Assembly: GCF_000697965.2 (NCBI RefSeq) | Contig: NZ_CP015880.1 | Coordinates: forward strand, 3,681,001 to 3,745,000 | Source of the DNA: Ensifer adhaerens | Lineage (GTDB): Bacteria; Pseudomonadota; Alphaproteobacteria; Rhizobiales; Rhizobiaceae | Direction: 5' to 3' | DNA: 64,000 nucleotides | In this document: in pieces, positions 44,837 to 54,536 of the stretch | How the letters are laid out: the number at the start of each line of letters is the position of its first letter | Position numbering within the stretch: position 1 is the stretch's first letter | Made by a program: the position numbers and the translations under genes | The notes under the pieces: generated by a model | The model's input: only the letters and a program-made list of their open reading frames with translations | What the model was told of the DNA's origin: nothing | The model's database searches: none

Positions 44837-45487
44837 TCAGGGCTTCCAGCGCAGGAAATTCGAGATGAGGGCAAGGCCAAGCGCCTGGCTCTTTTCCGGG
44901 TGGAACTGCGAGCCCGCCTTGTTGCCGTTGGCGACGAAGGCCGTGACGGGCCCGCCATAGTCGGCCTCAGCGACCACGTCGGCGGCGTTCTCAGCGGCCA
45001 GGTGGTACGAATGCACAAAATAGGCATGCAGACCGGCTTCGCCAACACGGATGCCGTCAAACAGCGGGTGCTCGCGCTTGAGCTTCAGCGTATTCCAGCC
45101 GATCTGCGGGATCTTCAGCGTGGTGTCGGCGGGCGTCATCTCGACGACATCGCCGGGGATCCAGCCAAAACCATGGGTGATGGTCTTTTCAAGTCCGCGC
45201 GACGACATCAGCTGCATGCCGACGCAGATGCCGAGGAAGGGCCGCCCAGCCTGTTCGACCGCCTCGGTCAACGCTTGCTCCATGCCGTCGACGGCAGCAA
45301 GGCCGCGGCGGCAATCGGCATAGGCGCCGACTCCCGGAAGCACGATGCGGTCGGCGCTCGCCACCCGTTCCGGCTTGTCGGTAAGGTCGATCTCGGCTGC
45401 AACGCCGGCTTCGCGGGCGGCCCGTTCAAAGGCCTTGGTGGCCGAGCGCAGATTGCCCGAGCCGTAATCGATGATGGCGACGCGCAT
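44837..45487 (-). CDS. hisH: Imidazole glycerol phosphate synthase, glutaminase subunit
   Basis: A 216-residue class I glutamine amidotransferase that supplies ammonia to HisF. The nucleophile is in [12 protein letters not shown]; the histidine-glutamate pair is in [27 protein letters not shown] is the N-terminal signature. Its ATG overlaps the DUF2628 stop by one base (TGATG). Confidence 0.97.
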   Translation of the reverse strand: MRVAIIDYGSGNLRSATKAFERAAREAGVAAEIDLTDKPERVASADRIVLPGVGAYADCRRGLAAVDGMEQALTEAVEQAGRPFLGICVGMQLMSSRGLEKTITHGFGWIPGDVVEMTPADTTLKIPQIGWNTLKLKREHPLFDGIRVGEAGLHAYFVHSYHLAAENAADVVAEADYGGPVTAFVANGNKAGSQFHPEKSQALGLALISNFLRWKP

Positions 45488-45957
45488 CAGCGTTCTCCGT
45501 AGGAATCAAAAAGGCCGAGGCCGGGGCCGCCACTTGAGGGCTTGCGCACGGTCCAGTCGGCCGGGGAGGGGGCGGCGGGCTTGGTCTCATTCGAAGCCAG
45601 GCTCGTGAAATAGATCTCTTCGGCCGTTTCGAGATTGGGCGCCGGAACGATGGAACGCAGCGTCCAGTCACGGGCCGTCAGGCTGCGTGCCACCAGAACC
45701 GGCCCTTCGAGCGCCACCACCAGCCGAAGCGCGAGCTGGGCCAGGAGAGATGGCAAGAAGCCGCTTTCGTGGTTCGACAGGAATATTAACGAGATCTGCA
45801 GAACAGCAACTGCGATTCCGATTGCCCATTGACGCTTGGCGAGAAGCCAGAGCGCCGGGAAAAGGAAGGCCCACCAGGAAAAGCCGTCGGCGACGAAGCG
45901 CGCCCGCTCGTCGTTGGCGCGCGCACCCGGCGGGGTGAGGATCATGTAAGAAGCCAT
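45487..45957 (-). CDS. DUF2628 membrane protein in the his operon
   Basis: A 156-residue protein of unknown function. Two hydrophobic stretches (about residues 28-60, [20 protein letters not shown], and about 66-90) make it a small inner-membrane protein with a cytoplasmic-looking tail that ends [14 protein letters not shown]. It matches the DUF2628 family. Its placement between hisB and hisH with coupling to hisH is conserved in rhizobia as I recall, but no histidine-related role is known to me. Confidence 0.8.
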   Translation of the reverse strand: MASYMILTPPGARANDERARFVADGFSWWAFLFPALWLLAKRQWAIGIAVAVLQISLIFLSNHESGFLPSLLAQLALRLVVALEGPVLVARSLTARDWTLRSIVPAPNLETAEEIYFTSLASNETKPAAPSPADWTVRKPSSGGPGLGLFDSYGER

Positions 45958-45981
45958 GAGTCAAAGCCAGTGACTGGCCGC

Positions 45982-46590
45982 TTAGGCAAGGGTCCCCTTG
46001 GTCGAGGGAACGCGGCCGGCCTGGCGCGGGTCGATTTCGGTTGCGGTGCGGAGCACGCGGGCGACGGACTTGAAGCAGGTCTCGGCGATATGATGGTTGT
46101 TGGCGCCGTAGATGTTCTGGATATGCAGCGTGATCCCGGCATGCTGGGCGAGCGCCTGGAAGAACTCGCGCACGAGTTCCGTGTCGAAGGTGCCGATCTT
46201 CGGCGAGGTGAAGGTCACGTTCCAGACGAGGAACGGTCGGCCGGAAACGTCCACTGCCGCGCGGGTCATCGTTTCGTCCATCGCAAGATCGAGCGAGGCA
46301 TAGCGGGTGATGCCGCGCCGGTCGCCAAGCGCCTTGGCAATCGCCTGGCCGATGGCAATGCCGGTGTCCTCGACCGTATGGTGGTCGTCGACATGCAGGT
46401 CGCCGTCAGTCTTGATCTCCATGTCGATCAGCGAATGTCGGGCGAGCTGGTCCAGCATATGGTCGAAGAAACCGACGCCGGTCGAAATCTTGGCGATTCC
46501 GGTGCCGTCGATGTTGACCGATACGGATACCGCGGTTTCGTTGGTCTTTCGCGAAACCTCTGCGGTGCGGCTGGACGTGGCTTCTGCCAT
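45982..46590 (-). CDS. hisB: Imidazoleglycerol-phosphate dehydratase
   Basis: A 202-residue single-domain HisB (no phosphatase fusion). The ATG at 46590 with GGAGAG upstream is preferred over one 42 bases earlier. Mn-binding motifs are [25 protein letters not shown] and [12 protein letters not shown]. It is the first gene of the minus-strand his operon and is divergent from hslV across 227 bases, which must hold both promoters; I cannot name boxes there with confidence. Confidence 0.97.
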   Translation of the reverse strand: MAEATSSRTAEVSRKTNETAVSVSVNIDGTGIAKISTGVGFFDHMLDQLARHSLIDMEIKTDGDLHVDDHHTVEDTGIAIGQAIAKALGDRRGITRYASLDLAMDETMTRAAVDVSGRPFLVWNVTFTSPKIGTFDTELVREFFQALAQHAGITLHIQNIYGANNHHIAETCFKSVARVLRTATEIDPRQAGRVPSTKGTLA

Positions 46591-46817
46591 CGGGCTCTCC
46601 TGTATACGCTGACGCGGCTCCTTATCAGGCAAAAGCTGAAATATCCAGAACTTGAGCGGTCGATTCGAATCATCCGGTGACAGTCGCCGAACGAAGATTG
46701 CGCCGGCGGCCTGTTGCCATTTGCAAACCCGTCTGCCGTACTTACATAGGCCTCAAGCAACCAGGCTCGAGTCACGAGCCGCAATGCCCCGCGTATCAGG
46801 GGCCTACGGGTAATTTC

Positions 46818-47375
46818 ATGAGCGAACACAATCCCTACGGAACGATGCATGCGACGACCATCATAACGGTACGCAAGGATGGCAAGGTGGTGATGGCCGG
46901 CGACGGCCAGGTGAGCCTCGGCCAGACCGTGATGAAGAGCAACGCGCGCAAGGTGCGGCGGCTTGCCAAGGGCGACGTGATCGCCGGCTTTGCCGGTGCC
47001 ACAGCCGATGCCTTCACGCTGCTGGAACGGCTCGAAGCAAAGCTCGAACAGTATCCCGACCAGCTGATGCGGGCAGCCGTCGAGCTCGCCAAGGACTGGC
47101 GCACCAACAAGTATCTGCGCAATCTCGAAGCGATGATGCTGGTGGCCGACAAGTCGATCACGCTGGCGATCACCGGCAACGGCGACGTTCTCGAACCCGA
47201 GCACGGCACGATTGCCATCGGATCGGGCGGCAACTACGCCTTTGCCGCGGCCCGCGCGCTGATGGACAGCGACAAGTCGGCCGAGGATATTGCCCGCAGG
47301 GCGCTGCAGATCGCCGGCGACATCTGCGTCTACACCAACCACAATATCGTCGTGGAGACACTGGATGCCCAATGA
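46818..47375 (+). CDS. hslV: ATP-dependent protease subunit HslV
   Basis: A 185-residue proteasome-like peptidase that pairs with HslU. The nucleophile is expected to be Thr13 in [15 protein letters not shown], so a 12-residue propeptide must be removed, unlike E. coli HslV, which starts at Thr after Met. Family motifs: [29 protein letters not shown] and [16 protein letters not shown]. The end overlaps the GNAT gene by 11 bases. Confidence 0.96.
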   Translation: MSEHNPYGTMHATTIITVRKDGKVVMAGDGQVSLGQTVMKSNARKVRRLAKGDVIAGFAGATADAFTLLERLEAKLEQYPDQLMRAAVELAKDWRTNKYLRNLEAMMLVADKSITLAITGNGDVLEPEHGTIAIGSGGNYAFAAARALMDSDKSAEDIARRALQIAGDICVYTNHNIVVETLDAQ

Positions 47376-47889
47376 GCCCGCGCATGTCAGTTTCGTGCCG
47401 GTGGCCGATAGCCACCTGCCGCTGCTGCATGCCTGGCTGAGCGAGCCGCATGTGCGGCAATGGTGGGGCGACCCGGACAAGGAAGTGGAGCTGATCCGCG
47501 AAGGCTGCGCGTCAGGAGAAGTGGAAGGCTTCATCTTCCACGTGGCCGGCGAGCCGGCGGGCTACATCCAGTCCTGGGTGCCGGCCCAGTACCCGGACGA
47601 CGAGCCCTGGGCGAAGGACATGCCGGCCGATGTGCCCGGTATCGACATCTTCATCGGCCCGGCGGAACTGACGGGCAGGGGCGTCGCATCGCTCGCGGTC
47701 CGGGCCTTTGCCGGGCGGCTCTTTGCCGCCGGCGCACCCCGCGTCGTGATCGACCCTGACGCCGGCAACCGAAGGGCCGTCAGCGCCTACACCAAGGCCG
47801 GCTTCGTGCCTTACGCAGAATGGATTGATACGTCCGGCCGCACACTCCTGATGGAGCTGACGCGGTCCGAGTTTGAGAGGACTACATGA
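47365..47889 (+). CDS. GNAT acetyltransferase between hslV and hslU
   Basis: A 174-residue acetyltransferase resembling the AAC(6') group. The N-terminus [20 protein letters not shown] and [12 protein letters not shown] are typical; the acetyl-CoA loop is [20 protein letters not shown], and [20 protein letters not shown] is the C-terminal motif. It overlaps hslV by 11 bases and hslU by four (ATGA), so it is translated as part of the protease operon. The acetyl acceptor is unknown; aminoglycosides are one option, but a housekeeping target is as likely. Confidence 0.88.
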   Translation: MPNEPAHVSFVPVADSHLPLLHAWLSEPHVRQWWGDPDKEVELIREGCASGEVEGFIFHVAGEPAGYIQSWVPAQYPDDEPWAKDMPADVPGIDIFIGPAELTGRGVASLAVRAFAGRLFAAGAPRVVIDPDAGNRRAVSAYTKAGFVPYAEWIDTSGRTLLMELTRSEFERTT

Positions 47890-49193
47890 GTACGTTTTCA
47901 CCCAGAGAAATCGTGTCGGAACTCGACCGTTTCATCATCGGCCAGAACGACGCCAAGCGCGCCGTGGCGATCGCGCTCCGCAACCGCTGGCGCCGCCAGC
48001 AGCTCGGGGACGAGCTGCGCGACGAGGTGATGCCGAAGAACATCCTGATGATCGGACCGACCGGCGTCGGCAAGACCGAGATTTCCAGGCGGCTCGCCAA
48101 GCTCGCCGGCGCGCCCTTCGTCAAGGTCGAGGCGACCAAGTTCACCGAGGTCGGCTATGTCGGCCGCGACGTCGAGCAGATCATCCGTGACCTCGTCGAA
48201 GTCGGCATCGGTCTCGTGCGCGAAAAGCGCCGCGCCGAAGTCAAGGCAAAGGCGCACCAGAATGCCGAGGAGCGCGTGCTCGATGCACTGGTCGGCGCCA
48301 CCGCGTCGCCGGCAACGCGCGACAGCTTCCGCAAGAAGCTGCGGGCCAACGAGCTCGACGACAAGGAAATCGAGATCGACATCGCCGAGACCGGCGCGCC
48401 GGGCGGCGGCTTCGAGATCCCGGGCATGCCGGGCGCCAATATCGGCGTGCTCAATCTCTCGGAGATGTTCGGCAAGGCGCTCGGCGGCCGCACCAAGAAG
48501 GTCAAGACGACCGTCAAGGCCTCCTATGGCATGCTGATCGACGACGAGTCCGACAAGCTGCTCGACAACGAGCAGATTCAGCGCGAGGCCGTGAAAGCAG
48601 TCGAAGACGACGGCATCGTCTTCCTCGATGAGATCGACAAGATCGCCTCGCGGGAAGGCGGCATGGGTGCTGGCGTATCGCGTGAAGGCGTACAGCGGGA
48701 CCTCTTGCCGCTCGTCGAAGGCACGACCGTTGCGACGAAGTATGGGCCAGTCAAGACCGACCACATCCTCTTCATCGCGTCCGGCGCCTTCCACGTGGCC
48801 AAGCCCTCGGACCTGCTGCCGGAGTTGCAGGGCCGCCTGCCGATCCGCGTCGAGCTGCGCGCGCTGACGAAGGAAGACTTCCGCCGCATCCTGACGGAAA
48901 CCGAGGCGAGCCTCATCCGCCAGTACAAGGCGCTTCTGGACACAGAAGAGGTCAAGCTCGACTTCACCGATGACGCAATTGATGCGCTTGCAGACGTGGC
49001 GGTGCAGTTGAACGCCACGGTCGAGAACATCGGCGCCCGCCGGCTGCAGACCGTGATGGAGCGTGTGCTGGACGAGATCTCGTTCAATGCGCCGGACCGC
49101 GCCGGCCACGAGGTGACGATCGACGCTGAATATGTGCGCAAGCATGTCGGCGATCTCGCCGCCAACACCGACCTGTCGCGCTATATCCTGTGA
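47886..49193 (+). CDS. hslU: ATP-dependent protease ATPase subunit HslU
   Basis: A 435-residue AAA+ unfoldase that feeds HslV. Walker A is [18 protein letters not shown], Walker [15 protein letters not shown], and the pore motif is VGYVGRDVE. The C-terminal tail [11 protein letters not shown] is the peptide that docks into HslV. The I-domain (about residues 110-240) is present. It ends at a strong terminator. Confidence 0.97.
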   Translation: MSTFSPREIVSELDRFIIGQNDAKRAVAIALRNRWRRQQLGDELRDEVMPKNILMIGPTGVGKTEISRRLAKLAGAPFVKVEATKFTEVGYVGRDVEQIIRDLVEVGIGLVREKRRAEVKAKAHQNAEERVLDALVGATASPATRDSFRKKLRANELDDKEIEIDIAETGAPGGGFEIPGMPGANIGVLNLSEMFGKALGGRTKKVKTTVKASYGMLIDDESDKLLDNEQIQREAVKAVEDDGIVFLDEIDKIASREGGMGAGVSREGVQRDLLPLVEGTTVATKYGPVKTDHILFIASGAFHVAKPSDLLPELQGRLPIRVELRALTKEDFRRILTETEASLIRQYKALLDTEEVKLDFTDDAIDALADVAVQLNATVENIGARRLQTVMERVLDEISFNAPDRAGHEVTIDAEYVRKHVGDLAANTDLSRYIL

Positions 49194-49240
49194 CATTTCG
49201 GTCGTAGGGCCATGCAAACGCCCGCAACCTTGAATACGCA

Positions 49241-49275
49241 GGCCGCCTGTCTCTCGACAGGCGGCCGCATTTTTT
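49241..49275 (+). terminator. Intrinsic terminator of the hslVU operon
   Basis: GGCCGCCTGTC (49241-49251) pairs perfectly with GACAGGCGGCC (49256-49266) around TCTC, followed within a few bases by six T (49270-49275). Confidence 0.9.
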
Positions 49276-49387
49276 CTAACACGGGCGCGGTTATCGATCG
49301 TGGTCCGGGCATTTTTCCGACATGATCTTGGCGTAGGAGCGGCCCGCCGACCGAGGCAGCCTCCACCAGTCACAGGAAGAAGAGATC

Positions 49388-50332
49388 GTGCGTTTCACCG
49401 CCTGCATGCTCGCTATCGCCACGTTTTGCCTGAGCGCAAGCCAGTCATTCGCCGCGACCGACGTTCCGCCGGGCAACCGCAACGTCGAGCAACCGGCGAT
49501 CCCCGGCGCATCCGTGCGCCGCACCAAGGCCGGCCGCACGTCCTTCGATGCCAAGTTCGAGAAGGTCCGCGATCTGCTAGCCACCGACAAGCAGCTGATC
49601 AGCAAGATCAAGTCCGTGTCGCGCGCCTATGGCATCGCACCGATCCACATGGTCGGCGCCATCGTCGGCGAACACACCTACAATGTCGACGCCTACGATC
49701 GGCTGCAGTCCTATTACGTCAAGGCGGCTGCTTATGCCGGCAACAGCTTCCAGTTCGGATACGATGGCGAGACCGTCGCTGAATTCGTGGCTCGGCCGCA
49801 ATTTTCCGAATGCGGCGCCAAGAAGGGCGCCTATGCTCTGTGGAGCTGCCGCGAGCGGGTCTGGGACAACGACTTCCGCGGCAAATCGGTGGGCGGCAAG
49901 TCCTACCCGAACAACCGTTTCAGCGCCGTCTTCTTCCAGCCGTTCTTCGCCGGCCAGACCTTCGGCCTTGGCCAGATCAACCCGCTGACCGCACTGATGC
50001 TGACCGATATCGTGGCAAAGACCTCGGGCTATGAGCGCCTCGATGAGAACAATGCCGCCGGCGTCTATGAGGCGATCATGGATCCGGACGTGTCGCTTGC
50101 CTATATGGCGGCCTCGATCCGTCACTCGATCGACGCCTACAAGTCGATCGCAGGGGTCGATATTTCGACCAACCCCGGTGTAACCGCGACGCTCTACAAT
50201 GTCGGCAATCCGGATGGCCGCGCGGCAGCGCTCGCCGCCAAGATCCAGAGCGGTCAGGCGCAATGGCCGGAGGAAAACTATTACGGCTGGCTCGTCAACG
50301 ACAAGCTGACGGAACTCGAAAGCCTGCTGTGA
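49388..50332 (+). CDS. DUF1402 secreted protein with lysozyme-like motifs
   Basis: A 314-residue protein starting with GTG. Residues 1-23 are a signal peptide (ending SQSFAAT). The family is DUF1402, without known function. Three stretches recall lytic transglycosylases: MVGAIVGEHTYNVDAYD with Glu95 near the expected catalytic position, TFGLGQINPLTALML (193-203), and TATLYNVGNP (Tyr270-Asn271). Four cysteines could form disulfides. A periplasmic muramidase-like role is inference only. The stop codon is part of a parS-like site. Confidence 0.75.
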   Translation: MRFTACMLAIATFCLSASQSFAATDVPPGNRNVEQPAIPGASVRRTKAGRTSFDAKFEKVRDLLATDKQLISKIKSVSRAYGIAPIHMVGAIVGEHTYNVDAYDRLQSYYVKAAAYAGNSFQFGYDGETVAEFVARPQFSECGAKKGAYALWSCRERVWDNDFRGKSVGGKSYPNNRFSAVFFQPFFAGQTFGLGQINPLTALMLTDIVAKTSGYERLDENNAAGVYEAIMDPDVSLAYMAASIRHSIDAYKSIAGVDISTNPGVTATLYNVGNPDGRAAALAAKIQSGQAQWPEENYYGWLVNDKLTELESLL

Positions 50333-50345
50333 TTCACGTGAAGCA
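50330..50345. other. parS-like site (14 of 16 to TGTTTCACGTGAAACA)
   Basis: TGATTCACGTGAAGCA differs from the consensus at positions 3 and 14 and keeps the TTCACGTGAA palindrome. Its TGA is the stop codon of the DUF1402 gene; the rest is intergenic. It is about 12 kb from the other such site. Confidence 0.5.
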
Positions 50346-50405
50346 CTTTCCTTGATTGCGCCGTAAAAACCTGAAATCCTGGGGCAATCGAGAAAGGCAA
50401 TCACC

Positions 50406-51800
50406 ATGGACATGCGTCCGGAGCCGTTCGAACCGCCGGCTCCCGTTCCCCGTGTCGGCATTCCTTCCTACCTGAAGATCATCAGGACCGTGCTGCGCAA
50501 TCCGCTCGAACTGTGGGGCGAGCCATCCTATACGCTGCCCTGGATCGAGACGAAGTTCGTTACCCAGCGCACCCTGATCGTCAACGATCCCGGCCTCATC
50601 CGCCATATCCTCGTCGATAACGTCGCCAATTACGAAATGTCGAAGGTGCGCCGGCTGATCCTGCGGCCCATCCTGCGCGACGGGCTGCTGACGGCGGAAG
50701 GTGAGGTCTGGAAGCGTTCGCGCAAGGCCATGGCGCCGGTGTTCACGCCGCGCCACGCCAAGGGCTTTGCCGGCCAGATGCTGCGCAGTTCGGAGCAGTT
50801 CGTCGAGCGCTATGCCGGAGCCCAGGAAGCTCCCTTTACCACCAATGTCGCCAACGACATGACGGAACTGACCTTCGACATCCTGGCCGAAACGCTGTTT
50901 TCCGGTGAGGTCGCCGTCGAGCGCGAAGGCTTCGTCCAGAGCGTCGAGGAATTGCTGCACCGCATGGGCCGCGTCGATCCGATGGACATTCTGCTGGCGC
51001 CCGAATGGATCCCGCGCCCGACCCGCATCGGCGGCAGGAAGGTGATGAACCGCTTCCGCTCGATCGTGTCGGAGACCATGGCGCTTCGCCGCCGCAAGAT
51101 GGCGGAGGACCCCAAGGGCACGCCGCAGGATTTCCTGACGTTGCTTCTGGAGATCGAGGGCAGCCAGGGCCTTTCGACCGCTGAGATCGAGGACAACATC
51201 CTGACCTTCATCGGTGCCGGGCACGAGACCACCGCCCGGGCACTCGCCTGGACGCTCTACTGCGTTGCCAACACGCCGGCCTATCGCGAAATCATGGAAG
51301 CCGAGATCGATACCGCGATGGCAAGCGGTGCCGAGCCGGTCGAATGGCTTGGTCTGATGCCGCATGTGCTCGCCGCCTTCGAGGAGGCGATGCGGCTCTA
51401 TCCGCCGGCGCCGTCGATCAATCGCGCGGCGATCGAGGAAGACGCGTGGACCTCACCGACTGGCGAGCGGGTGCGCATCCCCAAAGGGATCGCCGTACTG
51501 ATCATGCCCTGGACGCTGCATCGCCATGTGCTCTACTGGGATAAGCCGCGCGCGTTCATGCCCGAGCGTTTCCTGCCGGAAAACCGAGAGAAGCTGAACC
51601 GCTACCAGTATCTGCCCTTCGGTGCCGGCCCGCGCGTCTGCATCGGCGCGACTTTCGCGCTGCAGGAAGCGGTGATCGCGTTGGCAGTGATGATGCACCG
51701 CTACCGCTTCGATACGACCGCGGAAACCAATCCCTGGCCGGTGCAGCGGCTCACTACTCAACCGCGGGGCGGGTTGCCGATGAGGGTTTCGGCTCGCTGA
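50406..51800 (+). CDS. Cytochrome P450
   Basis: A 464-residue soluble P450. The heme ligand is Cys412 in FGAGPRVCIGATFAL; the oxygen-binding I-helix is IGAGHETTARALAWTLY; the ExxR motif is EEAMRLYPPAPS; and PERFLPEN is the meander. N-terminal sequence has no membrane anchor, so it is a bacterial class I type needing a ferredoxin and reductase, neither of which is nearby. Substrate unknown. The last 47 bases overlap the convergent secreted-protein gene. Confidence 0.93.
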   Translation: MDMRPEPFEPPAPVPRVGIPSYLKIIRTVLRNPLELWGEPSYTLPWIETKFVTQRTLIVNDPGLIRHILVDNVANYEMSKVRRLILRPILRDGLLTAEGEVWKRSRKAMAPVFTPRHAKGFAGQMLRSSEQFVERYAGAQEAPFTTNVANDMTELTFDILAETLFSGEVAVEREGFVQSVEELLHRMGRVDPMDILLAPEWIPRPTRIGGRKVMNRFRSIVSETMALRRRKMAEDPKGTPQDFLTLLLEIEGSQGLSTAEIEDNILTFIGAGHETTARALAWTLYCVANTPAYREIMEAEIDTAMASGAEPVEWLGLMPHVLAAFEEAMRLYPPAPSINRAAIEEDAWTSPTGERVRIPKGIAVLIMPWTLHRHVLYWDKPRAFMPERFLPENREKLNRYQYLPFGAGPRVCIGATFALQEAVIALAVMMHRYRFDTTAETNPWPVQRLTTQPRGGLPMRVSAR

Positions 51801-52440
51801 AGGTCTTGCCGGGGATCGGTGACTGAACGGAACGCACCGGAGAATCCGCCGGCTTCGGCTGCTGTAGCATTTTCGACGGCTTCTTGATCGTCTTGATCTG
51901 TGCGCAGGTGGCGTCGCCGACATTGTCGCAGGGCTTGTAAACCACGATCTCGCTTCCGGCGCCATCGTCCCAGACCGCCTGGATCGTCAGCGTCTGCGCC
52001 GTTTTGGCAGGCAGCGAGATGTAGACATATTCGGCCGTCTCGTCGCCCGGCAGGTTGAAGGGCAGCTGCGGATTGCACTTGGCCAGCGGGAAGCGTTGGT
52101 CGAGCGCATCCGAATTGATCGAGTAGCGGATTTCCGATAGCCGGCAATGCATCGTCTGCAATGCCGTGAAATAGATCAGCTGCCGGTCGTCATAGTCGCG
52201 AAACTGGATCCAGCCGGTCTGCTTGTTGGCATCGAGCATCGCCTTGTAGATCGCGACTTCGGGCAGCTGCGGCTTGTATTCCTCTTCCTCCGCGTCCTGT
52301 GCGCGGGACGGCATTGCTGCAAGACACAAGATGCCCGCTGACAGCAAGGCGACGAGCAACGGATGGCGTCGTTCGAGCATGCGATGGACCCCTGCCATTC
52401 TCACCGGTGTCGCTGAACTCATCGTCGATGTCTGCGACAC
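51754..52440 (-). CDS. Secreted hypothetical protein, convergent with the P450 gene
   Basis: A 228-residue protein of unknown family. The GTG at 52440 is chosen because AGGAG lies 10 bases upstream; ATGs at 52398 and 52380 would give a shorter and more usual signal peptide (LLVALLSAGILCLAAMPSRA, cut before QDAEEEE). The mature part has four cysteines that could pair, and a proline-rich C-terminus. Its final 15 codons lie antisense to the P450 3' end. I do not assign a function. Confidence 0.65.
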   Translation of the reverse strand: MSQTSTMSSATPVRMAGVHRMLERRHPLLVALLSAGILCLAAMPSRAQDAEEEEYKPQLPEVAIYKAMLDANKQTGWIQFRDYDDRQLIYFTALQTMHCRLSEIRYSINSDALDQRFPLAKCNPQLPFNLPGDETAEYVYISLPAKTAQTLTIQAVWDDGAGSEIVVYKPCDNVGDATCAQIKTIKKPSKMLQQPKPADSPVRSVQSPIPGKTFSEPKPSSATRPAVE

Positions 52441-52532
52441 GATGGTCTTCTCCTGAAATATGTCATATCACCGCATCGATCCCCATTGAACCCGGGGCCT
52501 CTGCGCCCCGCGCGAATTCCGGACTGCGCGAA

Positions 52533-54536
52533 TTGACCTCCCATTTTCTTCTCGGCATCGACACCGGCGGCACCTACACCGACGCCGCCCTCTTCTCGGA
52601 GACGAAGGGGGTGGTCGCCAAGGCCAAGGCGCTGACGACCCGCCATGACCTCGCGGTCGGCATTTCCGGTGCAGTCGAAGCGGTGCTCGATCAGGCCAGC
52701 GTGCCGGTCTCGGCGATCAGCATGGTCTCCCTGTCGACGACGCTTGCCACCAATGCGCTGGTCGAAGGGCAGGGCGGCCGCGCCGGCCTCGTCATGATCG
52801 GCTTCGGCCCCGAGGATCTGAAGCGCGACGGTTTGCAGGAAGCGCTCGGCTCGGACCCGGTAGTCTTCCTGCCGGGCGGCCACAATGTGCATGGCGGTGA
52901 GACCCCGCTGGACATGAGCGAGCTCGACGCCGTCCTGCCGGTGCTGGCTGATCAGGTCTCCTCCTTCGCCATTGCCGGCTACTTCGCCGTTCGTAATCCG
53001 GATCATGAAAAGCGCGTGCGCGACCGCATCCGCGAGGTCTCGCACCTGCCGGTCACCTGCAGCCACGAACTGTCCTCGAAACTCGGCGGGCCGCGCCGTG
53101 CCTTGACGACGCTGCTCAACGCCCGCCTCGTCTCGATGATCGACCGGCTGATCGGGTCCTGCGAAGGGTTTCTCAAGGCGCGCGGCATCGACGTGCCAAT
53201 GATGGTGGTGCGCGGTGACGGTGCGCTGATTTCGGCCGAGGAGGCGCGGCTGCGCCCGATCGAGACGATCCTCTCCGGTCCGGCAGCAAGCCTCGTCGGC
53301 GCGAGGCATCTGACCGGCCTCGACAACGCCGTGGTTTCGGATATCGGCGGCACCACCACCGACGTGGCCGTGCTCGATGGCGGCCGCCCGCGTCTCGATG
53401 CCGAAGGCGCCGTCGTTGGTGGTTTCCGCACCATGGTCGAGGCTGTTGCGATGCGGACCTACGGCCTTGGCGGTGATTCGGAAGTGCGCATCAACGATCG
53501 CGGCCTCAAGGCGAAGATCGACCTCGGTCCGCGCCGGCTGATGCCGCTGAGCCTCGCCGCAGCGCTCCACGGCGACGCCGTCATCTCGGTGCTGGAAAAA
53601 CAGATGCGCGCCCAGCACACCGGGCGCAACAATGGGCGCTTTGCTGTGCGTACCGGCCTGCCGGATCATCTGGCAAGCGGCCTGCAGCCACAGGAGCAGG
53701 CGCTCTACGAGCGCATCGGTAGCGTCCCCGTCTCGCTTGAAACGCTGCTCGTCTCGACGCCACAGAAGGCGACGCTCGATCGTTTGGTGGCCCGGGGGCT
53801 CGTCCATATCTGCGGTCTGACGCCGTCCGACGCCATGCATGTGCTCGGCCGGCAGTCGCAATGGAACCTCGAAGCGGCCGAGCTTGGCATTCAGCTTGCG
53901 GCCCGGACCCGCGACGGCTCCGGCCAGCCGATTGCTTCTTCTCCACAGGCGCTGGCGCAGATGATCGTCGATCGGCTGACGCGGCAATCCTCCGAGGTCA
54001 TCCTGCAGGCCTGCCTCGGCGAGGACGGCGCCGGCGCGATCGATCCCGCCGTGTCGCAGGCCGTCGATCGTGCGCTGACCCGGACGCCCGGCATCGTCCG
54101 GTTCTCACTTGGTCTCGATCGTCCGCTCGTCGGACTTGGCGCTTCGGCGCCGGTTTATTACCCGGCTATTACCGAGATGCTCGGAACCGAAGCCGCCATT
54201 CCCGAGGAGGCCGGCGTCGCCAATGCCGTCGGCGCCGTGGTCGGCCAGGTAAGCGCCACCGTCACCGTTTTCGTGACGATGCCGGAGGAGGGCATTTTTG
54301 TCGTCAACGGGGCCGGGGCCAGCGAACGCTTTCTCGATCAGGAAAAGGCTTTTGGTGCCGCGCGCCGACGGGCCGAGACCGCAGCTCTGGAGGCGGCGCG
54401 CACCAACGGTGCCGATGATCCCGCGTCGTTGCTGCGCGAGGAAATCGACGCGCCGGAGGTCGAGGGCAGCCCCAAGCTGATCGAGGCCCGGTTCATTGCG
54501 TCCGCCAGCGGCCGGCCGCGCATCGCGCACGGCTGA
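52533..54536 (+). CDS. Hydantoinase/oxoprolinase family protein (HyuA-like)
   Basis: A 667-residue protein if it starts at the TTG at 52533, which gives MTSHFLLGIDTGGTYTDAAL, the usual opening; the ribosome site is weak and an ATG at 52428 in the same frame is the alternative. ASKHA-type nucleotide motifs are GIDTGGTYTDA and VSDIGGTTTDVAVLDGG. The family hydrolyses 5-membered cyclic amides with ATP (hydantoins, 5-oxoproline), usually with a B subunit, which is absent here. The C-terminal domain (about 500-650) is shorter than in acetone carboxylase relatives. Substrate cannot be told. Confidence 0.85.
   Translation: MTSHFLLGIDTGGTYTDAALFSETKGVVAKAKALTTRHDLAVGISGAVEAVLDQASVPVSAISMVSLSTTLATNALVEGQGGRAGLVMIGFGPEDLKRDGLQEALGSDPVVFLPGGHNVHGGETPLDMSELDAVLPVLADQVSSFAIAGYFAVRNPDHEKRVRDRIREVSHLPVTCSHELSSKLGGPRRALTTLLNARLVSMIDRLIGSCEGFLKARGIDVPMMVVRGDGALISAEEARLRPIETILSGPAASLVGARHLTGLDNAVVSDIGGTTTDVAVLDGGRPRLDAEGAVVGGFRTMVEAVAMRTYGLGGDSEVRINDRGLKAKIDLGPRRLMPLSLAAALHGDAVISVLEKQMRAQHTGRNNGRFAVRTGLPDHLASGLQPQEQALYERIGSVPVSLETLLVSTPQKATLDRLVARGLVHICGLTPSDAMHVLGRQSQWNLEAAELGIQLAARTRDGSGQPIASSPQALAQMIVDRLTRQSSEVILQACLGEDGAGAIDPAVSQAVDRALTRTPGIVRFSLGLDRPLVGLGASAPVYYPAITEMLGTEAAIPEEAGVANAVGAVVGQVSATVTVFVTMPEEGIFVVNGAGASERFLDQEKAFGAARRRAETAALEAARTNGADDPASLLREEIDAPEVEGSPKLIEARFIASASGRPRIAHG

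Noticed and set aside
46591..46817. Heat-shock (RpoH) promoter before hslV
   Set aside because: CTTGAG at 46651 looks like a -35 element but no acceptable -10 lies 17-18 bases downstream.
52419..53987. A 522-codon open frame opposite the hydantoinase-like gene
   Set aside because: Shadow of the plus-strand frame; no conserved motifs.
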